Of a DNA stretch of 8,263 nucleotides, positions 1-6,573 are shown piece by piece. Position numbers and translations under genes: made by a program. Each line of letters begins with the position of its first letter. Position 1 is the stretch's first letter. The stretch is from JANNFX01 sp031380225 (GTDB lineage Bacteria > Pseudomonadota > Alphaproteobacteria > Rhizobiales > Hyphomicrobiaceae): the NCBI GenBank assembly GCA_031380225.1, contig JANNFX010000258.1:1-8263 (forward strand). The letters run 5' to 3'. The notes under the pieces were generated by a model that was not told where the DNA came from, ran no database searches, and was given only the letters and a program-made list of their open reading frames with translations.

Positions 1-191
1 GTCTTGATCTGCCGAATTCGACAGCGGGAACAGTGCCAAGTGTTGCCAGCCCGCTGGTGTTTGACGCTGTGCGTGTTTCCGCCGCTAGCGGCCCTCCTGC
101 ACTTGGAGAACATACCGTTGACGTGTTGACGACCGTTCTGAACCTCACCCCGTCCGAAGTTGCGGCCCTTCGCAAGGCCGGAGCGCTTTAG
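1..191 (+). CDS. CaiB/BaiF-type CoA-transferase, C-terminal fragment
   Basis: The frame is open from the left edge (first complete codon at 3) to the TAG at 189-191, so only the last 62 codons are present. The peptide contains SPLVFD, then PPALGEHT, then a short helix and LTPSEVAALRKAGAL at the end. The 'G-E-H-T ... hydrophobic helix ... ALRxAGxx' ending is characteristic of family III (CaiB/BaiF) CoA-transferases, which move CoA between carboxylic acids such as formate/oxalate, carnitine or racemised acyl groups. The catalytic Asp lies in the missing part, so the substrate cannot be named. The gene converges on the permease at 204-1145, with 12 bp between their stops. No terminator hairpin is visible in that gap. 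The family call rests on the C-terminal signature alone. Confidence 0.72.
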   Translation, partial: LDLPNSTAGTVPSVASPLVFDAVRVSAASGPPALGEHTVDVLTTVLNLTPSEVAALRKAGAL

Positions 192-203
192 AACTCAGCC
201 AGC

Positions 204-1145
204 TTAGCCTTCAGCCGGTTTCACTGCCGAAGGCGAGACAGTTTCGGCTGGCTTTCGGCTCGCGAGGGCAACGCCTGCCAAGATCATCGCAAAGCCTGCG
301 GCGTGATACGGTTGAGGGTGTTCGCCGAGGAAAATAATTGCGAGCAGGGTCGCGAACAGCGGGATCAGATGGATGAACGCACCAGCCCTTGTGGAGCCGA
401 TAATCTCAATGCTGCGGGCGTAGAACGTATACCCAATCACGCTGGCTAAAACTCCAGCGTACGCGACCGCCGCGACTGTGGCCCAAGACCAGACGACGTA
501 CTGTTCTGTCGCATATTCATAGGCGGCGAGCGGTGCGTTTGCGATCCCAGCAACAATGTAAGTCAGCCCGGCAAAGCTGACTGTCGAGATCGGCGGCCGC
601 TTGCGGAGCAGTGTTGTGTAACAGGCCCAAACGCCAGTTGCGAACATCATCACCAAGTCGCCGCGATTGACGCTAAGCGACGCAATACGGCCCGGCTCAC
701 CATGCAGAATGATCACCACCACGCCAGCAAACGAGAACAGCATCCCGGCGAGTTGAATAGCGCTCAACCGGTCTTTAAAAAACAGCGCACCGAAGACCGC
801 AATTAGCACCGGCGCCCAGGAGTTTAAGATCGCTGCATTGGCGACAGATGTGTCGACCAATGCAACATATTGAAGAGTATTGTAGTAGCCGCTGCCGATC
901 AAACTCAGCACCAGCAAAATTGGCCAGTTGGCACGGATGGTGGGCCAATCCTCACGCAGGCTTTGATAGGCCAACGGCAGCATAATGACAGCGGCAACAC
1001 TCCAGCGCAGAAACGCAAACGTCATTGGTGGAATGATACCGACGGCCCATTTACCAAGCACATTATTTCCCGACCAGAAAAACATGGTTAGGATGAGGAG
1101 CACGATGGCATTGATGGTCGTGGGGCGGGATAGTCGTTCGAACAT
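204..1145 (-). CDS. EamA/DMT-family inner-membrane permease
   Basis: This is a drug/metabolite-transporter-superfamily permease of 313 residues. It has the usual ten hydrophobic segments made of two EamA repeats. The first repeat begins near residue 10 and contains FWSGNNVLGKW; the second begins near residue 175 (VWACYTTLLRKRPP) and ends at LGEHPQPYHAAGFAMILAGV. The family exports amino acids, nucleotides, drugs or other small metabolites; no residue here fixes the substrate. The frame is open upstream to a GTG at 1215-1217, but the extra 24 residues (MFPVYFVRYLPGSYPELPNC and on) look non-native. A likely promoter also lies between the two starts, so I choose the ATG at 1143-1145, which gives a typical family length. 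There is no convincing Shine-Dalgarno sequence. The histidine-rich tail of the other permease in the window is absent. Confidence 0.85.
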   Translation of the reverse strand: MFERLSRPTTINAIVLLILTMFFWSGNNVLGKWAVGIIPPMTFAFLRWSVAAVIMLPLAYQSLREDWPTIRANWPILLVLSLIGSGYYNTLQYVALVDTSVANAAILNSWAPVLIAVFGALFFKDRLSAIQLAGMLFSFAGVVVIILHGEPGRIASLSVNRGDLVMMFATGVWACYTTLLRKRPPISTVSFAGLTYIVAGIANAPLAAYEYATEQYVVWSWATVAAVAYAGVLASVIGYTFYARSIEIIGSTRAGAFIHLIPLFATLLAIIFLGEHPQPYHAAGFAMILAGVALASRKPAETVSPSAVKPAEG

Positions 1146-1172
1146 GAAGGGGGCCGGGCAGTTGGGGAGTTC

Positions 1173-1201
1173 AGGGTACGAACCGGGTAGATACCTGACA
1201 A
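1173..1201 (-). promoter_or_regulatory. Probable sigma-70 promoter of the EamA permease
   Basis: On the minus strand TTGTCA (1196-1201) is followed after 17 bp by TACCCT (1173-1178). The -35 matches 5 of 6 consensus positions and the -10 only 3 of 6. Transcription would begin about 20-25 bp before the ATG at 1145. This fits that start and not the GTG at 1217. The same DNA carries an imperfect dyad, TCAGGTA...TACCCTGA (1171-1198), which could be an operator. It is a pattern call only. Confidence 0.4.
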
Positions 1202-1217
1202 AATAGACCGGGAACAC

Positions 1218-1581
1218 CCCTGACAGTTCAGTCTGGTCTCTACAATGGGGGAGCTTCGGACGATGCCGTTCAGGATGAGGTGTCCGTCGAGCTTCGACAA
1301 CTGCTTTTCGACCCCAAGGGCACCGGGTGGCGATAACAGTTCGCCGACTTGTAGATTGATCGTCTACATCGCTCTCTACCTTCCTGGAGTCAGGAGCTTG
1401 TTATCCTGCGTCACCAGCATGCACTTTTTCAGACCAACTATCTGATTGGACGTCCGGTTTCGGTGGAAATCTTCCGGCGAATGGTTACCATACGGCGCTT
1501 AGCACTTGGGGAGTGGCGAGCGAGAATCCTCTTCAAATTGGCCCTCGCGATCTTGTTTTTTTGCGACCAGTGAAGGGACGC
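1218..1581. other. Gene-free stretch with a possible decayed coding remnant
   Basis: No intact gene is supported here. On the plus strand one frame is open from 1355 to the TGA at 1571-1573. It has no ATG near its head but a protein-like composition: it contains QELVILRHQHALFQTNYLIG, and a hydrophobic run before the end. ELVILRHQ faintly recalls the ExxxLRHQ motif near the start of some integrase-core transposases, but the rest does not follow that family, so I make no assignment. A second plus-strand frame, also without an ATG, ends at 1336 (VELRQLLFDPKGTGWR). I see no terminator hairpin with a T-run after the ATPase stop. The stretch may be worn gene remains or simple spacer. Confidence 0.3.
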
Positions 1582-3825
1582 CTAGCGTGCTAACAAAGGT
1601 TCAAAGCGCAGCAGCCGCAGAGCATTCAATGTCACGAGAACCGTTGCGCCCGTGTCAGCTAGGATGGCTGGCCAGAGGCCGGTGAGGCCCATCACAGTCG
1701 TGACCAGAAACACCGCCTTCAAGCCGAGTGCGATGGTGATGTTCTGGTGAATGTTGGCCATTGTGCGCTTTGAGAGCTCGATCATGGCGGCCACGTCGCC
1801 GACGCGACCGTGCAGCACGGCGGCATCGGCGGTTTCAAGCGCCACATCGGTACCGCCACCCATGGCAATGCCGACAGTTGCTGCCGCTAGAGCCGGCGCG
1901 TCGTTGATCCCATCGCCGACTTTAGCGACCACCAAGCCTTGTGATTGCAGCTCGGTCACAATGCGCTGTTTGTCTTCCGGCAATAGGTCTGCCCGCACCT
2001 CAATGCCGAGTTGCTTGCCGATGGCCGACGCCGTGCGATGGTTGTCGCCAGTCAGCATCACGGCCTTGATACCGGCGTCTGTCAACGCACGGAGACCCGC
2101 GAGTGCGTCGGGCCGCAGTTCATCCCGCACGGCGATCGCGCCCGCGACGGCCTTGCCGGCAATTACCACCGAGACCGACTTGCCTTCATCATAGAGCGCC
2201 GCGATCTGCGCGGTCTGAGCGGCTGACAGCGGCAAGCGCTCACTTGCGGCTTTTGCTGAACCGAAGAACACCTCAATGCCGTCGACGATGCCTGTGACGC
2301 CTTTGCCACCAAGAGCCTTGGCGTCGTTGATTTGCGGGACGATAATCTTGTCTGCCGAAGCTCTGGCGAGAATCGCCGATGCGATTGGATGGTTCGAGCC
2401 AGTTTCAAGAGCCGCGGCGAGCCGGACGACATCGGGTGCCGACTGAGCAAACCCCACCACGTCCGTGACCGTGGGTTTGCCGGTGGTCAACGTCCCTGTC
2501 TTGTCGAAAGCAACGGCCGTCACGGTGCGGAGACTTTCAAGGACTGCACCGCCCTTCAGCAACAAGCCGCGCCTGGCTCCCGCTGACAGTGAGGCCGCAA
2601 TGGCGGCTGGCGTCGAAATCACTAGCGCACACGGGCAGCCAATCAGAAGTATGGCAAGACCCTTGTAGATCCACTGATTCCAAATGCCTTCAAACAGCAG
2701 AGGCGGAACGATAGCCACTAGCGCCGCAATGGCAATAACGGCCGGAGTATAATAGCGCGAAAAACTATCGATGAAGCGTTCGGTCGGAGCCTTCGAGTCC
2801 TGAGCTTCCTCGACCAGCTTGACCACGCGCGCGATCGTGTTGTCGTCCGCAGTGGCTGTGACGCGGACACGCAGCGCGGCGTCGCTGTTGACCGTGCCCG
2901 CAAACACGTTTTCATCGACTCCCTTGCGCACCGGCGTGCTTTCGCCTGTTACGGGAGCTTCGTCGATCGCGCTTTCACCAGAGATGATCACGCCATCAGC
3001 GGGAATGCGGTCACCGGGCCGGACCAAAATGATTGCGCCGACGGCGAGGCTGTCGGCTGCTACTTCGCGGGTTTGTCCGTTATCTTCGAGTTGTGCGGTT
3101 TTGGGCACCAGCGCCGTCAATGATTGGATACTAGCACGCGCCTTTCCAGCCGCGACGCCTTCGAGTAGTTCGCCAACCAAAAACAGGAACACGACGGCCG
3201 CCGCTTCTTCAGTGGCGTTGATCAGCACCGCGCCAACTGCCGCAAGGGTCATCAGCATTTCGATGGAGAACGGCATGCCCACCAGCGCGGCCGCGTAGGC
3301 ACGCCTTGCGATGGGCACAAGCCCGATCAGCATTGCGGCCAGGTAGGCGTAGGCCGAAATCGAAGGCGCGAGCTTGCCGATTGCAAAAGCCGCTATCAGC
3401 GCGCCACCACAGGCCAGCGTAAGCCGGCCTTTTTGGCTCTGCCACCAGGCACCCGTTGTTGGGCCGTGGTCGTGACCATGCCGGCCCTCGGATGTTTGAG
3501 TCGCCTTGTCATCATGATCTCGATGAGCAGCACCGCTGTTACCGCTGCCGGCACCGGATTTGCTTCCCGCGCGCCTGGCTACTTTCTTGGATTCCGCAGG
3601 TCCGCCCTTGACTGCGGTGACCTGATAGCCGAGTCCAGCGACCTGCTTCTCAATCGCGCCGAGATCGCTGGTCTCATTATGCTGCACGGTCATCGTACCA
3701 GCCGTCACGGAGACAGCCACATCGCCAACACCGGGAATGCGGCGCACGGCCGTATCTATTTTGGTGGCACAGCTCGCGCAATCCATACCGTCGATGCGAA
3801 AGCGGGTCTGATATGACTTCGTCAT
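1582..3825 (-). CDS. zntA: Zn/Cd/Pb-exporting P1B-type ATPase (ZntA/CadA type)
   Basis: This inner-membrane pump uses ATP to expel Zn(II), Cd(II) or Pb(II) from the cytoplasm. Residue numbers count from the upstream ATG at 3840. One N-terminal HMA domain has GMDCASC (C21, C24). A His/Asp-rich linker follows (about 105-128). Later come TGES (298-301), the membrane CPC site (C402-P403-C404), phosphorylated D446 in DKTGTLT, HP (H484-P485), TGDN (597-600) and GDGINDAP (642-649). Near the C-terminus NITIALGLK (K708) and ADTGATVLVT (D729) carry the paired Lys and Asp typical of the P1B-2 (Zn/Cd/Pb) class rather than Cu pumps. I choose the second ATG (3823-3825, protein MTKSYQ, 747 aa). The predicted transcript begins only about 5 bp before the upstream ATG, and AAGG lies 6 bp before the second. 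The motifs are complete. CadA is an equally valid name. Confidence 0.95.
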   Translation of the reverse strand: MTKSYQTRFRIDGMDCASCATKIDTAVRRIPGVGDVAVSVTAGTMTVQHNETSDLGAIEKQVAGLGYQVTAVKGGPAESKKVARRAGSKSGAGSGNSGAAHRDHDDKATQTSEGRHGHDHGPTTGAWWQSQKGRLTLACGGALIAAFAIGKLAPSISAYAYLAAMLIGLVPIARRAYAAALVGMPFSIEMLMTLAAVGAVLINATEEAAAVVFLFLVGELLEGVAAGKARASIQSLTALVPKTAQLEDNGQTREVAADSLAVGAIILVRPGDRIPADGVIISGESAIDEAPVTGESTPVRKGVDENVFAGTVNSDAALRVRVTATADDNTIARVVKLVEEAQDSKAPTERFIDSFSRYYTPAVIAIAALVAIVPPLLFEGIWNQWIYKGLAILLIGCPCALVISTPAAIAASLSAGARRGLLLKGGAVLESLRTVTAVAFDKTGTLTTGKPTVTDVVGFAQSAPDVVRLAAALETGSNHPIASAILARASADKIIVPQINDAKALGGKGVTGIVDGIEVFFGSAKAASERLPLSAAQTAQIAALYDEGKSVSVVIAGKAVAGAIAVRDELRPDALAGLRALTDAGIKAVMLTGDNHRTASAIGKQLGIEVRADLLPEDKQRIVTELQSQGLVVAKVGDGINDAPALAAATVGIAMGGGTDVALETADAAVLHGRVGDVAAMIELSKRTMANIHQNITIALGLKAVFLVTTVMGLTGLWPAILADTGATVLVTLNALRLLRFEPLLAR

Positions 3826-3851
3826 TTGGTGCCTTGCCATGTTGAGGGCGT

Positions 3852-3882
3852 ACCTTACATGCTCTAGCGGCTAGAGGTGCAA
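3852..3882 (-). promoter_or_regulatory. MerR-family (ZntR/CadR-like) metal-responsive promoter of the ATPase
   Basis: On the minus strand -35 TTGCAC (3877-3882) and -10 TAAGGT (3852-3857) are separated by 19 bp, not the usual 17. The spacer holds a perfect 7-1-7 inverted repeat, CTCTAGC-C-GCTAGAG (3862-3876). An overlong 19-20 bp spacer filled by a dyad is the hallmark of promoters twisted into activity by MerR-family activators such as ZntR, CadR, PbrR and CueR. Next to a ZntA-type pump this implies induction by excess Zn, Cd or Pb. Start of transcription is expected near 3845, leaving about 20 nt of leader before the ATG at 3825. No MerR-type regulator gene lies in the window, so it must be encoded elsewhere. 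Confidence 0.88.
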
Positions 3883-4085
3883 GCCCTAATGGCTGTCCAT
3901 TGCATTGGTACTGTCCGCTAAATCGGCCGTGGCGACACCGTAGCGGTTCTTTTGGCCAATACGCCACCCATGCTCGACGCCCACAACGGGGTGCCCATGA
4001 CTGGCGCTGTGCTGCCGCGCCATCGATGTGCTATCCCACCACGATCATTGTCTGCATTACCACGGCTAGAGAAAGCACAGCCTTT
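3883..4085. other. Upstream region of the His-rich permease, no clear promoter
   Basis: This is the permease side of the divergent intergenic region. The permease frame is open upstream to 3900, but that peptide is rich in Arg, Trp and Cys and does not look like a membrane protein start. I found no clean -35/-10 pair, MerR-type long spacer, GTTAT...ATAAC Zur site or CsoR/RcnR-type G-tract on the plus strand. A short dyad, ACCG-TAG-CGGT, occurs near 3940 with no known meaning. How the permease is controlled cannot be read from the sequence. Confidence 0.35.
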
Positions 4086-5138
4086 ATGAATCAGCGCGCC
4101 ATCCTTTACGCACTCGCGGCTGCCGCCCTGTTTGGAGTGTCGACACCCTTGGCCAAAGCATTGACAGGATCGACTGACCCGTTCGTCCTTGCAGGCCTCC
4201 TCTACATCGGCGCTGGCGCAGGCGTTTCCGGAATCCGCTGGCTCGCATCTAACGCGTTTGCGTCTGAGCACGCGCGTGAAGCGTCGCTGAGCCGCGCAGA
4301 TATGCCATGGCTCGCTGGCGCCATTCTTGCTGGCGGGGTTGCTGGCCCATCGCTGCTGATGGTGGGGCTAACACGTACCGATGCGGCTTCAGCCTCGTTG
4401 CTTTTGACATTTGAGGGCGTGGCGACTGCGCTGATCGCCTGGTTTGTCTTCCACGAAAATTTCGATCGGCGCATCGCACTTGGCATGGTTTTTCTGGTTG
4501 CCGGAGCGCTGGTCTTGTCCTGGAGCGGCAGTCCGACGCTCGGCTTAGCCGGTCCCTTGGCTGTGATTGCAGCATGCATCGCATGGGGCATCGACAACAA
4601 TCTGACCCGCAAGGTCTCATTGTCCGACCCGCTCCAGATCGTTCAATTGAAAGGGCTGGTGGCGGGGCCGATCAACTTGGCGCTTGGCCTATTCGCTGGA
4701 GGAGTGCTCCCCGCAATGCCGGTTGCCGGCGCCGCCCTCTTGGTCGGCTTTCTCGGCTATGGCGTCAGCCTCATATGCTTTGTGCTCGCCCTGCGTCACC
4801 TCGGGAGTGCCAGAACGGGAGCCTATTTCTCAACCGCGCCGTTCCTCGGCACCCTCGTAGCGATCATCGGTTTCAATGAACCACTAACGTGGCAGATTGC
4901 TGTGGCTGGCGCACTGATGGCGGCCGGAGTCTGGCTGCATCTGACCGAACATCACGAGCATGACCACGACCACGAGACCGTGGAGCATAGCCATTCTCAC
5001 GACCATGACGATCATCACCAGCATGAGCACGCAGACGATGATCCAAGCGGCGAGCCGCATACCCACTTGCATCGGCACACGGCGTTAAAGCACCACCACG
5101 CCCATACTCCTGATATGCATCACGGACACCGGCACTGA
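4086..5138 (+). CDS. EamA/DMT-family permease with histidine-rich C-terminal tail, putative metal transporter
   Basis: A 350-residue DMT permease with ten hydrophobic segments in two EamA repeats (about 5-150 and 158-285), followed by a hydrophilic tail. The tail, residues 285-350, contains 26 histidines among Asp and Glu (HHEHDHDHE, HSHSHDHDDHHQHEH, then HTHLHRH, HHHAH, HHGHRH). Such tails bind Zn, Ni or Co in known metal carriers. DMT proteins with similar His-rich endings are, from memory, widespread in alphaproteobacteria, but I know of no settled substrate. It is divergent from the zinc ATPase and lies upstream of a gene with a Zur-like box. I infer a role in divalent-metal transport, sensing or buffering; the direction of transport is unknown. 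The start at ATG 4086 gives a proper first membrane helix. A purine-rich GAGAAAG lies 10-16 bp upstream as a weak ribosome site. Confidence 0.85.
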   Translation: MNQRAILYALAAAALFGVSTPLAKALTGSTDPFVLAGLLYIGAGAGVSGIRWLASNAFASEHAREASLSRADMPWLAGAILAGGVAGPSLLMVGLTRTDAASASLLLTFEGVATALIAWFVFHENFDRRIALGMVFLVAGALVLSWSGSPTLGLAGPLAVIAACIAWGIDNNLTRKVSLSDPLQIVQLKGLVAGPINLALGLFAGGVLPAMPVAGAALLVGFLGYGVSLICFVLALRHLGSARTGAYFSTAPFLGTLVAIIGFNEPLTWQIAVAGALMAAGVWLHLTEHHEHDHDHETVEHSHSHDHDDHHQHEHADDDPSGEPHTHLHRHTALKHHHAHTPDMHHGHRH

Positions 5139-5458
5139 CTGCCCTTAAAGGTCCATCCGGCTGTGTAAACTTCACCGGCCCAGTCCAGTAGCTGAGGCCG
5201 CAACCTGGAAACAATTGCCCCAGCTCCTGCAAAAGCCGGTCAGCTTCAGCGGCGCGAATCCTCGAATATGACATGACACGATCCAGATCCGTCCCTAATC
5301 AACATCGCGTTGAATTTCTTCTCGCGATGTTCCTCGCATTGAGCGAGCCAGTGCGCCAAACATGCGCTCTGGAGGCTGGGCAAATAGATGATCGACTCGG
5401 CCCGGTTCTCGTAAGAAGCCAAATCAGGGTATGATTGAGCCCCACTGTGATCGCTGGG
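5139..5458 (-). pseudogene. Probable decayed minus-strand gene, unknown family
   Basis: Two minus-strand frames give consecutive protein-like pieces. The first is open from 5458 to the TGA at 5246-5248 (70 residues) and includes SYENRAESIIYLPSLQSACL, AHWLAQCEEHREKKF and NAMLIRDG. It has no ATG at its head, and about 60% of its third positions are G or C. The second begins at the ATG 5272-5274, overlapping the end of the first in another frame (MSYSRIRAAEADRLLQELGQ, then SYWTGPVKF). It stays plausible until about 5140, after which it runs antisense through the histidine tail of the permease. I read this as a gene broken by a frameshift and cut off at its 3' end by the permease. Two coupled small genes, or chance, remain possible. 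I do not recognise the family. Confidence 0.35.
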
Positions 5459-5488
5459 TCACGCCCTGCTAGTTTTTTCTCGGGCGGC

Positions 5489-5521
5489 CGGATTTTCACA
5501 CATCCGTGTGTTGCGGATCCG
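5489..5521. promoter_or_regulatory. Nested inverted repeat upstream of the outer-membrane gene
   Basis: An inner perfect dyad, CACAC-ATCC-GTGTG (5497-5510), sits inside an outer one, CGGAT (5489-5493) with ATCCG (5517-5521). It ends just where the weak -35 of the downstream promoter begins. It could bind a second regulator or form a hairpin ending upstream transcription, but no T-run follows. Function unknown. Confidence 0.3.
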
Positions 5522-5557
5522 TTAAATCCTGATACCCAAGTGTTATATTGTAACGCT
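5522..5557 (+). promoter_or_regulatory. Promoter with overlapping Zur-like zinc box
   Basis: GTTATATTGTAAC (5542-5554) differs at one position from the symmetrical GTTATATTATAAC expected of Zur boxes. The symmetry extends outward to a 19-bp element (5539-5557) with 7 of 9 base pairs matched. The -10 TATATT (5544-5549) lies inside it. A weak -35 TTAAAT (5522-5527) is 16 bp upstream. A Fur-family repressor here would block RNA polymerase directly. Zur represses when zinc is sufficient, so the gene should be made under zinc shortage. The zinc ATPase nearby supports the reading. Zur versus Fur or Mur cannot be settled by eye, but the GTTAT/ATAAC half-sites favour Zur. Confidence 0.6.
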
Positions 5558-5578
5558 CTACAACATCGGGAACAAAAA

Positions 5579-6553
5579 ATGATCCGAAGTGCCTCTTATT
5601 GGATGGCAATGATCCTCGTAGTGATCGCGATACGTCCGTCCGTGGCAGGTCCGGCTGTCAATCAATTCGAAGTCAAGGATCTGGACATCGAGCAGGGTGA
5701 AGTCGAGATTGAAGACCAAAGCGATTGGACCTTCGGTGATCCGCGCCGCAAGTTCGCTGAACCCGAAAATCGGGACCTGACATTTGACGACAATGAAGTG
5801 GCAAAGCAGCGTCACTCCATTGAGATGGGCCTGGGTCTCACCGACTGGTTGAAGTTAGGACCCGGTTTTGAGCTTGAGGAAGAGCGGGTCGATGATCCTG
5901 CATCGTTTGCAGAAGCGAATGATTTCGTCAGCTTGAAAGTGACAGAGATCCAGTTCGAAGGCGTCGCTGTCTTGGTGCCTGTGAAATCCTATGGCGTTGG
6001 GCTTGGGCTATTCGCGGAAATGCAAGTACCTGTGACGGGTGAGGCAAAGACATTTTACGTTGGGCCGATCATTCAGGCCGTGTCTGGGCCGTGGTCGGCG
6101 ACAGCAAACCTCGCGTTTGTGAAATTCTTTGGTGGTGACCGTCAAACAGAGGACGTTGAGATTGCAGGCAACACCGTCCAAGTCGAGTTGCCAATCGACG
6201 ACAAATGGGACTTCGCATATTTCACGCAGCTGAAGTACCAGAACAGCGACACTTGGGCATTCGCGGTTGAGGCCTACGGCACGCTTGACCGGATTGGAAG
6301 CACTGGAAACCCATCGGCAGCAGCCCGCTTGATCGGAGACCAGGATCAACACCGCATCGGGCCGGTTGCCTATTACACTTTCAAACTTCCGGGCGCACCT
6401 GCGAGCGGCGACGGCAATGACGCGAAAAAGTCCGGCCAGGATGACGGCGATGATGCGGGCTCGACGGCCACTGTAAGCGTCGGCGCACTTTTTGGCCTCA
6501 ACGACAATACGCCGGACACCACGCTCAAAGCCGGCATCGAATTTGAGTTTTAG
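5579..6553 (+). CDS. Outer-membrane beta-barrel protein, probably zinc-regulated
   Basis: A 324-residue exported protein. A signal peptide with a hydrophobic core (WMAMILVVIAI) ends in SVA|G, so cleavage is expected after A23. The mature part is rich in alternating polar and hydrophobic strands (ATANLAFVKFF, WDFAYFTQLKY, TWAFAVEAYG, VAYYTFKL, ATVSVGALFGL) and ends in GIEFEF, a terminal Phe as in BAM-inserted outer-membrane barrels. The N-terminal part is very acidic (about 31-72), and an Asp/Lys/Gly loop lies at about 264-285. It is too short for a TonB-dependent receptor such as ZnuD and has no visible plug domain. I infer a small channel or barrel for metal or ligand entry under zinc limitation; the substrate is unproved. 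The frame is open back to 5435, but the promoter, the signal peptide and GGGAA placed 7 bp upstream all fix the start at 5579. Confidence 0.75.
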   Translation: MIRSASYWMAMILVVIAIRPSVAGPAVNQFEVKDLDIEQGEVEIEDQSDWTFGDPRRKFAEPENRDLTFDDNEVAKQRHSIEMGLGLTDWLKLGPGFELEEERVDDPASFAEANDFVSLKVTEIQFEGVAVLVPVKSYGVGLGLFAEMQVPVTGEAKTFYVGPIIQAVSGPWSATANLAFVKFFGGDRQTEDVEIAGNTVQVELPIDDKWDFAYFTQLKYQNSDTWAFAVEAYGTLDRIGSTGNPSAAARLIGDQDQHRIGPVAYYTFKLPGAPASGDGNDAKKSGQDDGDDAGSTATVSVGALFGLNDNTPDTTLKAGIEFEF

Positions 6554-6573
6554 ATCGCATTTAATGTGGCGGC

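Noticed and set aside
1146..1217. GTG-started extension of the first EamA permease
   Set aside because: It overlaps a likely promoter and adds 24 residues that do not look like the family N-terminus.
1245..1445. 66-codon plus-strand ORF in the gap
   Set aside because: Pro/Cys/Ser-rich random-looking peptide without ribosome site or recognisable motif.
1751..3816. Several plus-strand ORFs of 64-159 codons opposite the ATPase
   Set aside because: All are antisense shadows of the strongly conserved P-type ATPase, rich in Arg/Ser/Ala/Pro as expected from reversed GC-rich codons.
3893..3916. CTGTCC repeated with 18-bp offset upstream of the His-rich permease
   Set aside because: A six-base direct repeat is easily chance and matches no known operator.
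3900..4085. N-terminal extension of the His-rich permease from an upstream ATG
   Set aside because: The extra 62 residues are Arg/Trp/Cys-rich with no family resemblance; the ATG at 4086 leads straight into the first membrane helix.
4873..5274. 133-codon minus-strand ORF over the end of the His-rich permease
   Set aside because: Its second half is antisense to the histidine repeat codons and reads as Arg/Gly/Ala noise; only the part outside the permease (5139-5274) is kept, as a possible gene remnant.
5273..5434. 53-codon plus-strand ORF (MTRSRSVPNQ start)
   Set aside because: Fewer than half of its third positions are G or C, there is no ribosome site, and it competes with a better minus-strand reading of the same bases.
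5435..5578. 48-residue extension of the outer-membrane protein
   Set aside because: It would place the Zur-like box and promoter inside the coding sequence and bury the signal peptide.
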